NCBI RefSeq assembly: GCF_910592395.1
Contig: NC_088312.1
Coordinates: 23,195,292-23,259,291 of the forward strand
Source of the DNA: Lineus longissimus
Lineage: Eukaryota; Nemertea; Pilidiophora; Heteronemertea; Lineidae
Direction of reading: 5' to 3'
DNA: 64,000 bases
Shown piece by piece: positions 44,441 through 58,410 of the stretch (the stretch's first letter is position 1; every line of letters begins with the position of its first letter). The position numbers and the translations under genes were made by a program. Under the pieces are notes generated by a model that saw only the letters and a program-made list of their open reading frames with translations, was not told the origin of the DNA and did no database searches.

Positions 44441-47400
44441 ATTCCCATTGTTCTACTGTCTCATCAAAGGGACATCAGGGCAAATCTTGATAATATCGAC
44501 CCCCATGAAACAGCTTCCATGGCCAAGGGCAAATAAACATTATGGAAATCGAATCATGAACTTTGAATAGAACGTTGTAGACCGGCGTAAACTTCTTTCA
44601 TAATACGTGCACCTTATACCAACAATACCTGTGCCTTTTACCATCAATCATCAGCATTCATGGTCGTGTTTTATTTCAAATATGGCCAGCCATCGATTTC
44701 TCCAAAAGTTATTCGCCGCAACATCGGAAGCATATTTGGCGCGGTTGGCTGGGTTCCAAATGGTGGCTTTGATAATCATATTTTGTATTAAAGTAAGTGC
44801 GGAAATCATCAGACAAGGATACCTATTTCAAACATGTTTGAAAACTTCATGAAGTCGACTTGTCTGGACGAGGCATTAACCTCCTTTGATGGCTGGTTGA
44901 GTTGTACTTCTATAGAAAAAAGCACGCTTGCTCCTCCGATGACTGAGTTACGAGCCCTCGGCTGACTGTTATCCGTTTGATCATTTTGGTTGAGAAAGCA
45001 TTTATAGTCTCTGTTCTAGAGGTTTGGGTGATTAAAGGTTGGGCAAAATGGTGTCGTGATTCCATGATATGACACCAGGTCGCAAAAATGTCTAGGTCAC
45101 TAACGAACCTGTGAAGATCATTGAAGGTTACCGAGCAGATGGCACGAGGAGATACCAATTACTAATCAGGAAAATTGCTATCGTATCACCTGAGCCGGGA
45201 TACGGATGTCTGCTTCGAAAAATATGACCATCTTATTGGGGACAATAGTGTCAGGGGCTGTAAACAGCTGTTGGAAGCTGGATCGAGACGTTTCAAGATA
45301 TTAAGTTCACACCCCTCTTGGAGATTGCAAGTTTTCAGTGATAGAATATGTTGCATCGCTAAACCAAATGCCTTAGATTTCGACCTCACGACCTTGTTTC
45401 CTGGGCATTCTAACCAGCGGTCTGAGAGTTGATTACAGTTGAATTGTCAGCTAAGTTTCTGTCCAAGTACGAGCCTGTCCAAACTTCCCCCACAATATGT
45501 TCAAACAGAATGTTGCCCGTTGTTGAGTTGTCTGGATGAGGTCAGGTGATCAATCAATCGAAATTCAATGAAAATTAGTGCTTTTAGTATGCCAGACTCC
45601 ACAAAAAGGTGATCAACGACACCTTTCAATAATAACATGCTATTGCGAGCAAAGAGGTAGTTTAGAGATGCCTCCCGAAGACAGATGTGCTCCTGATTTG
45701 TCTTATATTGAGCAGTTATGTTTTCCATGACCTGGGTGCACTATATGATGACGCCTTGACTCTGAAAGTCACCAACCTAACCCTTGATTGTCCCAAAAGC
45801 AACCTCAGATGATCATAAACTACATGATGGCTGCGGAACCAGCAGAGAGTCTTGAAGACAGACTGGAGCCGTTCCCCGAATGCACTTTTGGCATGAATAA
45901 GCACGCTGATGTTGTTTGTATGTACCACCACCCACTATTACACTGTGACAGTAATGACATTGGTTATCAAGCTACCTCTCAAGCCACTTAATAAATGTGT
46001 GTGCCCTTGATGATGAGCAGTTAATGCAAGTTCTAGTGACAGGAGAGATCTGGGGTTAAAGTGTATTTTCTCGGAAGATAGCCTATGTCGTGGTCGAACT
46101 CGGACAATACACCTCAAATTTCAACCTTTATCTTTATAAGGGGCATCATTTCGATTGACGTACTCTTTAGCAACCTCGTTTTCGGTTATCGTTGGTCTGT
46201 TTTAACGAGCATAGTCTAGTTCGTATTTCAAGCTTTAGAACTTGCACAATACATCAGGTCACCAGAGCTCTACGCACAATTACTCAAAGTGCCAAAAGCC
46301 AACTACATTCATATTTAGACGTGATATTCTCGCAGATTTAGACCGATCGAGTTACCTTACGCGATAAACAGCTTACAACCTCGTTTGACATTTAGCGACC
46401 CGACTTTTGAAATAAGCTATCAAGTAGCTAAAAGCATAGGGCAACCGGAACTGGTTCCCGGTCGTTCACTCCATGACAAGATGTGTAACTTCATTGATGT
46501 TGGTATCCTACGGTTAATGGCGGAGGAGAAAGGCCATAGAAACCAAAAGCTAACAAAAGATGACGAGCTAACAGACGACTGTGTTATATTACTAGCCTTT
46601 CACACCCACGGGTAGACTTGCCAACCAGAGACTGCTATTGCCCTGTACAACATATTCATTGCTTTCATCCTTTCCTTGGGTTTAATGTTGATATGGCTCG
46701 AAGATATATTGATGTGTCCCCAACGTTTGGCTACTTGGCAGAACAGAAGCGTCAACCAACTGCCGTCTAAAAACAGGTTACTGCGGCTTTCGTGTTTACC
46801 TTAAACAAATAGGAGTATTAAGAGACACGCAGACTGCCAATGGCTAACATCTAGACTGTCCCCTGCACCAGGTTTTACGGCAGCAATTCTGGCGCGCAGA
46901 CACCGATTTCGAAAAAAAACTGGTGAAAACAACAAGACCTCTAAAAGACAAGCCACTTCATCTCCGCTGTAGGACTGAAGATATGGTACAGGCAGCTGGA
47001 CGCAAAGAAGGAAAGGGAAAAAGGTGATGAAGATGTCCCCATGATTGAAATATACCACTCGAGACCTTTTCTCGATGCAAGCGGGCGATTCGGTGGATAT
47101 CAACGACGAAAACAAGTAACATAAAACGCTATATCATTAAAAAGGCAGGTCACTCGAATTTCGCAGAATCCAAAATGGCTCAATCCGCCACTCATTCTTC
47201 ATAACTTAAAGTTACTAAAAGCGTAACGCAAATACGTATATCATGATTTGATGACGTTTCAAATTTGTACTTAAACTCAAAATTTGATTGCTTTCCTGTG
47301 TGGGAAGGATTAAGGTCGAGCTGGATGTTGATAGCGATGTACATGTAAGCAGCTTAGGAGGAATTAAGTTGATAACAAGTGCCTCGAGTACTGTAGTAAG

Positions 47401-50400
47401 AAAAATGAGTGCGGCTTTGAAAAAAAACTGTACTGTGAAAGGCCAAATATTAGCGGGTTTGTTTTGTGGATTTAGCGAATAACACAGATTCGCGAAAATA
47501 AAATTGCGAAAGATATTTTTTTCATATTGGATAAACCGAAAGAAAAGATTGTGTAATCCGAAAATCGTGAAAATGTTATTTTTTTCAGAAATATTCGCGA
47601 ATAGCAAAAAGAGAGGCGCGAATTACATACGTTGTGGGTGTTGGTGTTCCGGGATATTGGGGATCTTGTAATACTACCCACTCCCCCAACTATTGGCAGA
47701 AAAGTATGTTAATACATGTATATGTTTACCTGTTTGATGTTTTTGTTCACCAAATTTGGTAAATATCCTCTAACACCAAAACAACTAGCCATGGATGAAT
47801 ACAGATAACATTTTGTTCAAATGCCTCGGTAACCTCAAAATAGTAGGAGTTGTTAAATTTAGACTCTCACTCACAACTTTAATTACAAATTCATGAGATT
47901 TAGTTTCTGAGTCATGTAGTGCGTGTCTTATTTAGTTTCCACTCTCTTTTTATTTGAAACTTCGGAATCTTCGATTAAAGATATCACAATTACTAATAAG
48001 AAATGTCAAAGGGGAAAATGAACGGACGTGATGAACAAGTCAAACACAAAACTATCCGTTGATATGACTTCAAACAGTCGCATCTGATACTTTTTCGTTC
48101 CATGTTCTCATCGCCAAAAAGACTTTCCTAAAAGATCCTTGTTGTTTTAGGAAAGATACTTTCTTAATAAAAGATGATGCAGATATTTTTGGTTCTACCT
48201 GTCATGACCAACTGTTCACTGGATGAGGGCTTCTTCAACTTTGGACAATCGTCACATTTAAGAACTAAACGTAAACAAATTCAATTCAAGGTCGCACATG
48301 AAACCACTTTGTTATCTCGCGAGACTGGCGGATTAATATAGTTATCAAGGGACTGCGTTCAGGGACAAATGTGACAAATCTGGGCATGCAAGCGAGCGGT
48401 AACCCAAATATAGTGCAGTTGATTAATGTAAGACTTCGGGATTAGGAAGATAAGATAAAATAAAGATGCATGACCATCAACTGATTAGCTCATAAGGTGT
48501 AGGCTACGATAATATCTTTGATTGTGTTCTTGGTTGGGTTGATTCTACCAGGAGATGTAGGAGGAACTCTAATGATTAGACCGAAATTGTGTCGAAGACA
48601 ATACGAAAAAAGTCCCTTTTTTCCTACGATTTAAGACACTCGCGCACAATTTAGGACACCATGCGGTAGGCTCCCAAACTACATTTAGCTACAGTGCACA
48701 TCCGATATTTTAATTGATTTTCATTAGTGTATTTGCGATCTTTATCTTTTACTAAAAATTACACCAAGCCACATCCGTCGGTTTAGAATACAGAACACCT
48801 TTTCCACGACGTGATTATGTTCTTGCCATATATCTCTATTTTTGAATACGGTTCAAATGTAAAAGATCAAAGACGACCATGAGATGGAGTATGAATGAAG
48901 TATCTTTGATCAACCCGGCCTGGTTTGTAAATGGCATAATCGCCAAGAATATAGCGCGTTTAAGCAAAAGGTAATGCTAAAATTAGCTGGTGATAACAAA
49001 AGGCATTGTCGGTGAACGGTTTAGCCTTACAGCTGTTTTCAGCAGGCAATCTTCAAATTACGTGTCAAAACATTCCTGTTTATGAAAAAATGGATGACCA
49101 GCCAAACTAAAGCGGTTTGGGGGTCTAGTATGTGTTGTTATATATAGATTAAAGATGAAAGGAGGGAATATTAATGCAACATGTTAGAGATACAATTATG
49201 TATGAACCCCAGTTGTGTACATGTATGTATTAATCAGCCCTTTTTTGTGAAGTTAAATACTTTCTCAAGAGATGTAACATCAAGGACATCCTTAGTACTC
49301 ATATCAGATTTGCACAGCAAACCTCTCACGATACAGAATAGTGTCTGTAATACCATGGTAATATCATTGGTGATGACAATCATGCATGGTCTTTGGGCGA
49401 ACTCACTGCTTTAACAACACACAAAAAGCATTCTATTTTTGGTTGAAAATTGTCCGCCAGGAAATGCTTGATATCAACAACGACGTAACCAAAGTTGATT
49501 CGGGGAATGAGAGAAACTAAAGAACAGATAATAGGCGACTTTGAGAAACGGGGATGCTAAACATGGAATAATTAACCTCTAATGCGCTTCTCTTTCAAGA
49601 TTATAAATGAAATAATGACTGGTAAGAATATGATGATGATGACGTGACATAGTAATGACGGATAAAGAGTCTTAAGAGACTAATAAATTAGCTAGACATG
49701 TAAAACACGGCGAAGTGGAGCATGATATTCTTTGAAAGTGGCTCCTTCGTCTACCCAAATCAATCCGGTTGAGACACTTTTCAGAGTTTGTATAGCTCTG
49801 CCAGCCCAAAACAGGATACAACCATAGAACTTTTTTCCACCCGACAAAAAACCCAAAACGTTTTTATCCCTGGGCGTTTAATGAAAGACTTCCATGTCAG
49901 ACATAACAACACCGCCTTCAAATCTAAACGAAGCTAACTACAGTCCCGCTTGAAGTTCACAATTAGCGTGTTCGATGACTTTCATCACGCTTAAAACTGC
50001 CACAGCGTTCGTTCACCCCTGTGACATCACATCTCGGGCTTTAGACCTAACGCCCACTCGCCTTACCATTTGCAACTCTGGTTTGAACCGAAAGGAATTG
50101 ACCCGAACTTCAGAGCAAATCCGCCATTGATGACTTCATCAGCGCCTAAACAAGTTATGTTTACCTCGATTCTAAAAACGAACAAAAAGATGATTAACAA
50201 ATCAGTTAAAAACCTTCTTTATCAACTCATTGAGCCACATTGATAGGGTATGTTGAAGCAATATTGACGCATCATCAATCTTAAAGTCCCCGCCACTGCG
50301 CATGCTCAATAAAGCTAGGATTAGTGCTAGAGGAAGCGGCGGAAGTAATCGAACTACTTTCCACTGGAAGCCACAGTTTGAAATTACAAATCACGCTAAT

Positions 50401-52026
50401 GCAAAACAACTTAATTATCTTCTATATTCTTCACCAGTAATTAAGTGGGCATGATTTCGAAAAGGAAATTAGACAATTTGAAAGCACGTGGTGTTAGAAT
50501 GGCCAATACTTGCGAAGTGGATCAACAGCTGCCCCTGGTGGCGGCGGTGGTAATTATCCCTGTTTACGGAAGATTTCGTAGAACTGATCGAAGCATTTTC
50601 CTGAGAATAGCTTCGAAGATTCTTTCATCGTTGTTTCAATATTGGCATTCTCTGATGCCTGTGTGTTGTAAATTCTCCTGTTTGCGGGCTTATTATAACG
50701 CAAGATAAAAATTAAGTAACAAACTGAAATAGTTCTGATAAAATAGGTACTACCCACCATACCGTTGTCAAAAACTAGTTCACGAAATGACACCCACGAC
50801 CATCCCAGCGCTATGATAAGACCAAGCATTTACTTTAAACCGACTGCCTTTCCAACACAGGTAGCTGAGTCAGGTTTATCTGTCCAGAATTACTTGCGGC
50901 AAGCAATCTTTGTTTATTTTTCCATGATAATGACAGCTGATAATGACATGAGATTCGCAGCATGATTTACATTGTTTGGAGGCAAATTGAGGTGAAGATC
51001 TGTGCGTGAGATCTAGAAAAAGATGAACTTTTCCCGCACACTAGTGTTACATCTTTCATGATTGCGAATGACATACACTAGCTAATTAGGGTTAATGAGT
51101 ATGTTACGTAACCACAGAGAGAGTTGGCAAGGACAAAGAATAGAGGAAGCTATTTTTATGCCTCATTGGTAGCAGGGAAGATGGGTCACCAATTTGTCTT
51201 GTCATGCTCTCCTAATTACCAGCTTGAGTGACATGACAATTGAGGATGTAAGTTCAAAAAGACATTAAAGTGGCTTTTTTGACCATTTCTAGAAAATACT
51301 TCGGCAAAAAATGGAAAACAATGGGAAATTCATTAGGACAGCCAAAGTTTAATGCTTCCCACTGGCTGAGTGGCCAATACAACCTTTACGCACACACAAG
51401 AAACCTGGAGATGGCTGGTATAGTCAAACAATCAAAGTTACTAACTCCATTTTCAAAAAATGGCACTTGACCACATTTTTGCAATCGAATCTTTAATTTG
51501 TTGTTGGCCCTCTTCGAAATATCTGAACAGATGTCATTTTCCTCATTCTTTTGATTTCTTATAAGGCATAAAATATATTTATAAAATGTGTGTGTAAGGG
51601 GGGAGGGGCAGTCTCCAAGATAAGACTTTTGCGGTGAAGGCTTAAACTAAGATTACAAACATTTTCCATACATGTTCCCGCCGTCCGCTTAGCTGACTTT
51701 AACCCTGAACATCATCACCAGTCTAATCCTGCTCTTCCCGGTCATCACCCAGGGCGGTGTCTTTCTTCTTGTCAAGGCGAAGATTAAGTATTCTCTTTGT
51801 GTCCTCAGAGCAAACTCGTATTTGAATAATGAAGACGCTGTCTATTACTTTGAGCTGGCTTCTTGTCTGTCCATGAGGTGGTTTCAGTGAAATCAGTCCC
51901 AATGAAAACACAGTTACGTTTATTTGCCCTTGGCGGTTTAGGTCAATCGGCCCCACGAAAGCTGTGTCGTGGGGGTCGATGTTATCAAGATTCGCTCTAA
52001 TAACTCTTTGATAAGAGGCTAGAACG
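44441..52026. other. non-coding stretch, no gene seen
   Basis: About 7.6 kb on both strands with only short ORFs. ORFs at 46385-46615 and 47215-47607 were considered and not supported. A GCGAAAAT/AATTGCGAAA-rich patch at 47,440-47,640 resembles 52,800-52,990 and may be a dispersed element. Confidence 0.45.
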
Positions 52027-52110
52027 ATGTGAGTTTAGGCCCAGGTAAGAGCGGGCTTTGTTCAAAGACAAAATACTATATAGTGGGCTAGGCCTTAATT
52101 CTTTTTACTG
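52027..52110 (-). repeat. single inverted copy of the 65-bp family
   Basis: It reads GGGCTTTGTTC, then a diverged CTATA-containing middle, then GGCCTTAATTC on the plus strand. This is the reverse complement of the 65-bp unit, with divergence. Confidence 0.6.
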
Positions 52111-52799
52111 CGAGGTAATGGTCAAAATAACGTATAGTGCATTCTCCAAGCAGGTATGATATCCCAACATATTCTCCCTGCCAGTACTGGCGTCCATGTT
52201 GATGATGTCAGATTAATACATTGACATTGCGAATCATCCGCTACGGCAGTAAGAAAGTTTGCGGAAAAATAAAGCAGCAAACGTTGCAATTACAAAATAC
52301 CCTTCAGTTTGTGGTAATGTCGCCGTCTTCAGTAATCGTAAGAGGGCATACCTTCTGTATCAGCACTTGTTCTCGGTCTATTTAGACCTTGAAAAGTTCA
52401 ACATGGTGATTGACACAGTGATTATAACTCTTCAGACTTACCGAGTGCACCAATGCTGTCAACACAAGGCACATCATCAGCGATACTGATAAGCCAAAGC
52501 TACTGAGATGAGAGCCGGATATTTTAAGGAAATCAATCTGCGTACTTCCTCAATTAAACCGACCTCGTATAGCTGGGACACAATATAAGATGAGCTCTTC
52601 GTAACCAATGATTGTGTCTATGTTCAAAGCTTACTTGTCAACTTGATCCGGCTCTCTACTTTACATGACAATGCTTAATCCTGTTTCAAATTAAAACCGC
52701 GTCACTTTTCTTCATTCAATTCCAACACATCTAACTTGAAATCGATCAGCAGGAGCTCCTTCGATAACGAGGTTACTCTTCAACTTATTGACAACTCAC

Positions 52800-52995
52800 A
52801 TTTTTGCAAGCGTTTTATTTCAGCGGATTTGGTAAATATACTCGATTGGTGAAAATTAAAATTGCGAAATATTTTTGATTTAATCGTAAAACTTTTTGAA
52901 AACATAAGAAATGCAAACTACTACATTGTACAGAACGTGACACAGATGAATTTATTTTCGCCAGCACGGGTAAACTCGCAAAATATTTTTATATT
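52800..52995. repeat. AT-rich dispersed repeat resembling 47440-47640
   Basis: Both loci share AGCGG(A/G)TTTG, AAAATTGCGAAA and ATTCGCGAAA-like words in similar order. Identity is low and the element type is unknown. Confidence 0.35.
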
Positions 52996-53189
52996 CGAGG
53001 AGGCGACTCACGCTCCTCAAAGAAAAGCAATACTAAATGAAGTCCTGAGTGGTATCACCTGAGAGTAAACACGATGAAGGTATGGCTACCATTAAGGCAA
53101 TAAATATTCTCTTTGTGAATACCGCTGCTTGACTACAAAGGGACTATAGGAAAGTTGCTATCTACTTATATTTTCAGGAGACCATTTTA

Positions 53190-54203
53190 TGCATTGTGTA
53201 CAGGCGTACGCGAGATTCTGTCACTAGCATTTGAGACATTGTATTACATTTGGACAGGCGTACGCGAGATTCTGTCACTAGCATTTGAGACATTGTATTA
53301 CATTTGAACAGGCGTACGCGAGATTCTGTCACTAGCATTTGAAACATTGTATTACATTTGAACAGGCGTACGCGAGATTCTGTCACTAGCATTTGAGACA
53401 TTGTATTACATTTGAACAGGCGTACGCGAGATTCTGTCACTTGCATTTGTGACGTTGTATTGCATTTGAACAGGCGTACGCGAGATTCTGTCACTAGCAT
53501 TTGAGACATTGTATTACATTTGAACAGGCGTACGCGAGATTCTGTCACTTGCATTTGTGACGTTGTATTGCATTTGAACAGGCGTACGCGAGATTCTGTC
53601 ACTAGCATTTGAGACATTGTATTACATTTGAACAGGCGTACGCGAGATTCTGTCACTTGCATTTGTGACGTTGTATTGCATTTGAACAGGCGTACGCGAG
53701 ATTCTGTCACTAGCATTTGAGACATTGTATTACATTTGAACAGGCGTACGCGAGATTCTGTCACTTGCATTTGTGACGTTGTATTGCATTTGAACAGGCG
53801 TACGCGAGATTCTGTCACTAGCATTTGAGACAATGGGTGATATGAATAAAGACTAGCAAATGCTTTTACTTTAATTTTGTAAAGAAAGGCCTAGTGTTAA
53901 TGTACATGGAGTTTTAGATAAAAGCATTTGCTAGTCTTTATTCATATCACCCATTGTATCACATTTGAACAGGCGAACGCGAGATTCTGTCACTAGCATT
54001 TGTGACGTTGTATTACATTTGAACAGGCGTACGCGAGATTCTGTCACTAGCATTTGAGACATTGTATTACATTTGAACAGGCGTACGCGAGATTCTGTCA
54101 CTAGCATTTGTGACGTTGTATTACATTTGAACAGGCGTACGCGAGATTCTGTCACTAGCATTTGTGACGTTGTATTACATTTGAACAGGCGTACGCGAGA
54201 TTC
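53190..54203. repeat. 54-bp minisatellite, 17 copies in two blocks
   Basis: GCGTACGCGAGATTCTGTCA recurs every 54 bp: 12 units in 53204-53830 and five in 53972-54203. From about 53365 two unit types (CACTAGCATTTGAGACATTG and CACTTGCATTTGTGACGTTG) alternate, giving a 108-bp dimer repeat. A multiple-of-three period leaves the minus strand open (53174-53833 and 53931-54161, an 18-residue repeat), but nothing supports translation. Confidence 0.95.
53831..53956. mobile_element. 126-bp palindromic insertion with perfect 38-bp inverted repeats
   Basis: The arm 53831-53868 (starting CAATGGGTGATATGAATAAA) is exactly complementary to 53919-53956, with a 50-bp spacer. It separates the two blocks of the 54-bp minisatellite, whose sequence resumes directly after it. 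It could be a miniature foldback element, or an inverted duplication of an array edge. No transposase and no clear target-site duplication was seen. Confidence 0.7.
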
Positions 54204-57200
54204 AAGTACAAAGGTCCTCGCAGTTGTGCAAGTAGATAAATGCGAACGGATGGCACACCCCTCCTCCCGACCAACGGAGATCCGGCACTAGGTCTGAGCC
54301 GAGATAGACGCGCGGATTTGTCCAGGTGTGACTGAGAGATTTGCAAGTCTCATCCTGTTGTTGACCAAGTGGTATGGCGGGGTTGTTATCATTCACGGAA
54401 GGATTACCATTACACCTTCACACATCGCGTTGATTTGACAGTAATGACGCACGGGGAGACTATACCAGATACGGCAAGTAGCAGCGTTCGGCATATTTTC
54501 CTTGGCGTAGTGCGAAAATACTCCCTAGCGAAAATCGAAAGGTATATTAACTTACACGAACGTTACATTCTAAACAATAAACCTCATACTGAAAAGTTGC
54601 TTTGGTGGTGCAGTGAAGCCAAGTTGACGACCGGAGTTGAAAAATGAAAAGCTTTTGTTTCTTTCGGAATTCAGTGCTTCCTTTGTTATGCGATACCAAC
54701 CAACGCTTAGAAAATTAACATTCTATTTCCCCGTAAATGGTCAGAGACTTTCATCTCAGGGATATGAATTCGCTTGTAAAATGATAGGGAAGCTGTAAAG
54801 GTGAGTCTTCTGAGCCATCATTATAAGAAGCAAGAACGCTGTGGCTGGTAGATACAGTATAGACATATAATGATAGGCATTACGTGTAACAGGGAGAAAT
54901 GGAGCCGGAGGATTGACGATTCCGACATCGCATGCGGCAGAGCATTCTAATTCCCTTATCATAAGAAGCACAAAAGGGACAGACTGAAGTCTAGTTCATT
55001 TTGAAGGGCGTGAGCACGGTGTCTGATCAAAACAAAATTAATTTATTCGTACGCGTTATCGCTCATGCATAACTAATTTTGGTTGTCGTATTCGCAGTTT
55101 ATCTGGCAAATGGAAGGGGTGACGGGTGGTTACATAATACGCCGGTACCCCTCAGTGCTGCCTGCCTGTGAAACTGCAAAAGTAATCACCACGATTAGTT
55201 TTGCATGAGCGAGATTGCGTACGAAAGAAATCATTTTAACTTTGATAGGCGACAATGAATACCGGTATCTAAATCATAAAACTGAAATTCTTATAGTGGC
55301 GATCATGAACGAGCTCTTACAAAAACGAGGCAGCCTGTGTTGTTCAAAGTGGATCAGCCTATCTTATCGATTGCGGCTTCAAGGCAAAGGTTCCCAGAGT
55401 GGGTCGGTGGGCGAGACGTATCGATTAGAGCACTATCATCGCTGCCCTCGGCATTGCAAATCGAACGCACAGGAGCCACTAGAACATTAAAAGCAACGAA
55501 TCGAAATGGCAGAGTCGGATCGTGTTTTTGTCCTTTAATGGGGCGGAGCTGGCTGAGTTATGAAGTCGTTAGATGTTCTTGGGATGTTCCTTGGAACGCT
55601 CGTGTTTGGCCTTTATTGTCTAAATCAGTTGAGAATTAGACCCCTAGCCCTTGTTGACCGCTACGATATAGATGCAGCCCTACTAAAGTCCCTAAAGGAT
55701 AGAAAGGTACCAGCATCTCAATCTTATGACGTACTGAGACCACTTTAAAGAAGTGAACAACTTCAATCTGATAAAGCATCGCAACGCCGAGGCTATGCGA
55801 AGAGTAATGTGACAATTATTCAGATTCATCGCCTTCAGGAACGCTCATTAGTCCTAATGAGCGAACAACACCTTCAGGCTAAAGGGATAATCACTGCTAC
55901 AGTTTCGACTCCGCGCTATCATGTGATGCGGATGCGACTCGGTGTAACAGGAAACTATGTCCCCGAGGAATAGTGTCCGTATCGGATATCTCAGTCGTTT
56001 TCGATGACTAAATGCTGGGTCGTGACCAACGTAACAATCACTGAAGTAAAATCTACTTGCACACAAACATAATCTTCTACCCGAGAAAAGTTTTAAACTG
56101 CGAATAGATAATACGAGGATAGTCTCAATAGGTTTCTAAATAGACAAATGTTATATAAAGCAGCTAAGCTTATATCTTATTAAATAGCATGGACTTTGCA
56201 TTTATCAGTAGGCGGTGTTTTTAGATGAAATGAGTTAGATCTAGTAAAGAATTCAAATCAACAACCACTGTAGTAGACAACGAAAAACAATGTTAAGGAC
56301 TAGAAATGTTCATTTAAGTAGGAATGTCGACGGCTTAGGCTGGGTAAATACAATATTCTCATATCGTAAACCGGTTCGAAAATCCGCAACGACCGGATCG
56401 CTTGTCCAGGGCAATGAGTCCATCTGTCGGGACTCGTAGGCCTATATAGCTGGCACGAAAATCGATACTTGGTTTGGTCTGATCATGCCTTATAGGCGCG
56501 CCAATACTGTGTCAATGAAATCATTGTAAAGCCTATAAATGATACGAGGTACCATGCCCAAAATAAAGAGTAAACAACCTACCTTAGAGCTGGACCACTT
56601 TTACCATATTGTACCCTTCTAAATGGCCGTTGTCATGGCAATTCGAGATCAGAATTCGAGACGTTGCTACCTGATAGCTACACAGGCCCCTAAATCAAGC
56701 ATCTGCCGATAGGACCGAATTTGATAACTCTATGCACATGCCATATGGAAGCAGAAAATTTCAGTGTAGACTCGCTGTACGCATAGACCACCTGTTGCAC
56801 GACTGACGTCACACAATGAGAACCAATTGATTTCATCCTTTCGCTAAATCTCCATGCGTCTGGTTTTACTGATCGATATATAAGTGCGTGGAGAGTGGAT
56901 TTTCCATTCATGATTGTGAACAAGTAGAGGCTCCATCCCTCCGGCGTGTTTTCAAGCCGGATGTGGCATTTTCCTGTAGGAATTCTCGCAGGGGGAATGT
57001 ACGATCGTTTAGTAAGTAACTAAGCGACAACTGTATAACAAACACGGGAAAGGCGGGAAAATAGATCGATTAAGAAGAGAAAATTTACCTGAGTAGGGAA
57101 TAAATCAGTCTGGTTCTGTCAAGGTTGTCCTCAAGGCTGATCGTTAACTGCGTGTTGGTAATCTTGGTGCATTAACCCTTGCTATTTGAACAGAATTTAG

Positions 57201-58205
57201 AAATCTGAAATGATAATTTGCTGAAATCATAAATGCCACTTTACTCGCTATCTGAAAGCATCCAAATCGAAAATCTGAATCATTTGGGAAAAAACAACTT
57301 CAACTTTATTTTACCTCAAGTTGTCGGTTGTCAGGATACTCTGATTTAAAGAGCGCAAATATTGTTTTCTTGGTTATCGTTTAAACGTTTCCATGGAAAT
57401 AGATATTAATAGCATACTTGGAATGTAAAATATGATATGATGAGGCAATGTTATGGCCTCCAAGTCGTATAAATCCGCAGTTTCGACACTGAATCGGAAA
57501 ACCGGAAACCTCCCACACGCCCTCGTCTTGTCGCTATCATCGGTAGTTAGGTTTAATCCACCAATATCCGAAAATGCGAACAGGCAAACCAAATAATGCG
57601 AGTAAAGCATTACCTTCCATTCTTATTAATTGGTAACCGCACTTACCAGATGGAATCGTTATTACCAGTAACACCAGAGTCCCTTTTTTCCGACGACCCA
57701 ATATGTTTGCTTTCGTAAGTAACATATGGATTATGCGTGCGAACAAGAGATATTTGCCCCAAAGAGGTTTTTTCGGAGATGAAAGTGTCAGCGGTGGTAG
57801 TACATAAGATTGATAAGTAACCATTGGTCGTCAGCAGCTGTACATTTCAGTGCTTTTATCAGTAGACAGCCATCGTGTCCGTTCTATCATTACGCATTAC
57901 TGGCTTACTACAATCATGCCCTTGAAATTAGGTGTACACATTTATCATCATCTTTATTGGTATTGCATCGACACTGTTGCTACACGTGTCTACTATTGAG
58001 AGCGATATGATGCTTAACTTAAAGATTGACAGCAAATCATATTTCACGTTTTCTAGATTAACCCCGTACTCGGGGAGCGATAAAGAATAAGGGGAGATTT
58101 AACAGGTTCACTTTATCCAAGATTTCATCGGTATCCCATGAAAATTCGTTTCAATATCAAACCGTAAGTATAATATGCTCAACCGATTATTGTTTCCATC
58201 TGATG
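54204..58205. other. non-coding stretch, no gene seen
   Basis: About 4 kb with short ORFs only. None has a recognisable domain or a convincing exon context. Confidence 0.5.
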
Positions 58206-58410
58206 AAGAAACCCGGTGTAATGTTTTTGAGTGTTTCTGTTTTTGAGTGTTTCTGTTTTTGAGTGTTTCCCCTCATTGTTTGGGAACGCTCAAAAATAGA
58301 TTGACAAGTTTTTCTGTGTATCCCCCCTATTAAAAAGTCGTGGTCTCTCTAGCTGCCTATTGTTTGGAAACACTGACACATGGGAAACAACCACAGATGT
58401 TACACCGGCC
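58206..58410 (+). repeat. GTTTTTGAGTGTTTCT short tandem repeat plus dispersed repeat
   Basis: GTTTTTGAGTGTTTC occurs three times in tandem (58215-58270), followed by CCCCTCATTGTTTGGG. This is the inverted counterpart of the sequence at 40795-40895. Confidence 0.75.

Noticed and set aside
46385-46615. 76-codon ORF with a coding-like composition
   Set aside because: No domain or exon boundary found; length is within chance expectation.
53174-54161. Minus-strand ORFs with 18-residue repeats as a gene
   Set aside because: Period 54 is a multiple of three, so open frames are expected. There is no start context, no domain, and the array is interrupted by a palindrome.
56370-56400. GGTTCGAAAATCC as a tRNA B box
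   Set aside because: It has one base too many, and no A box or acceptor stem could be paired around it.
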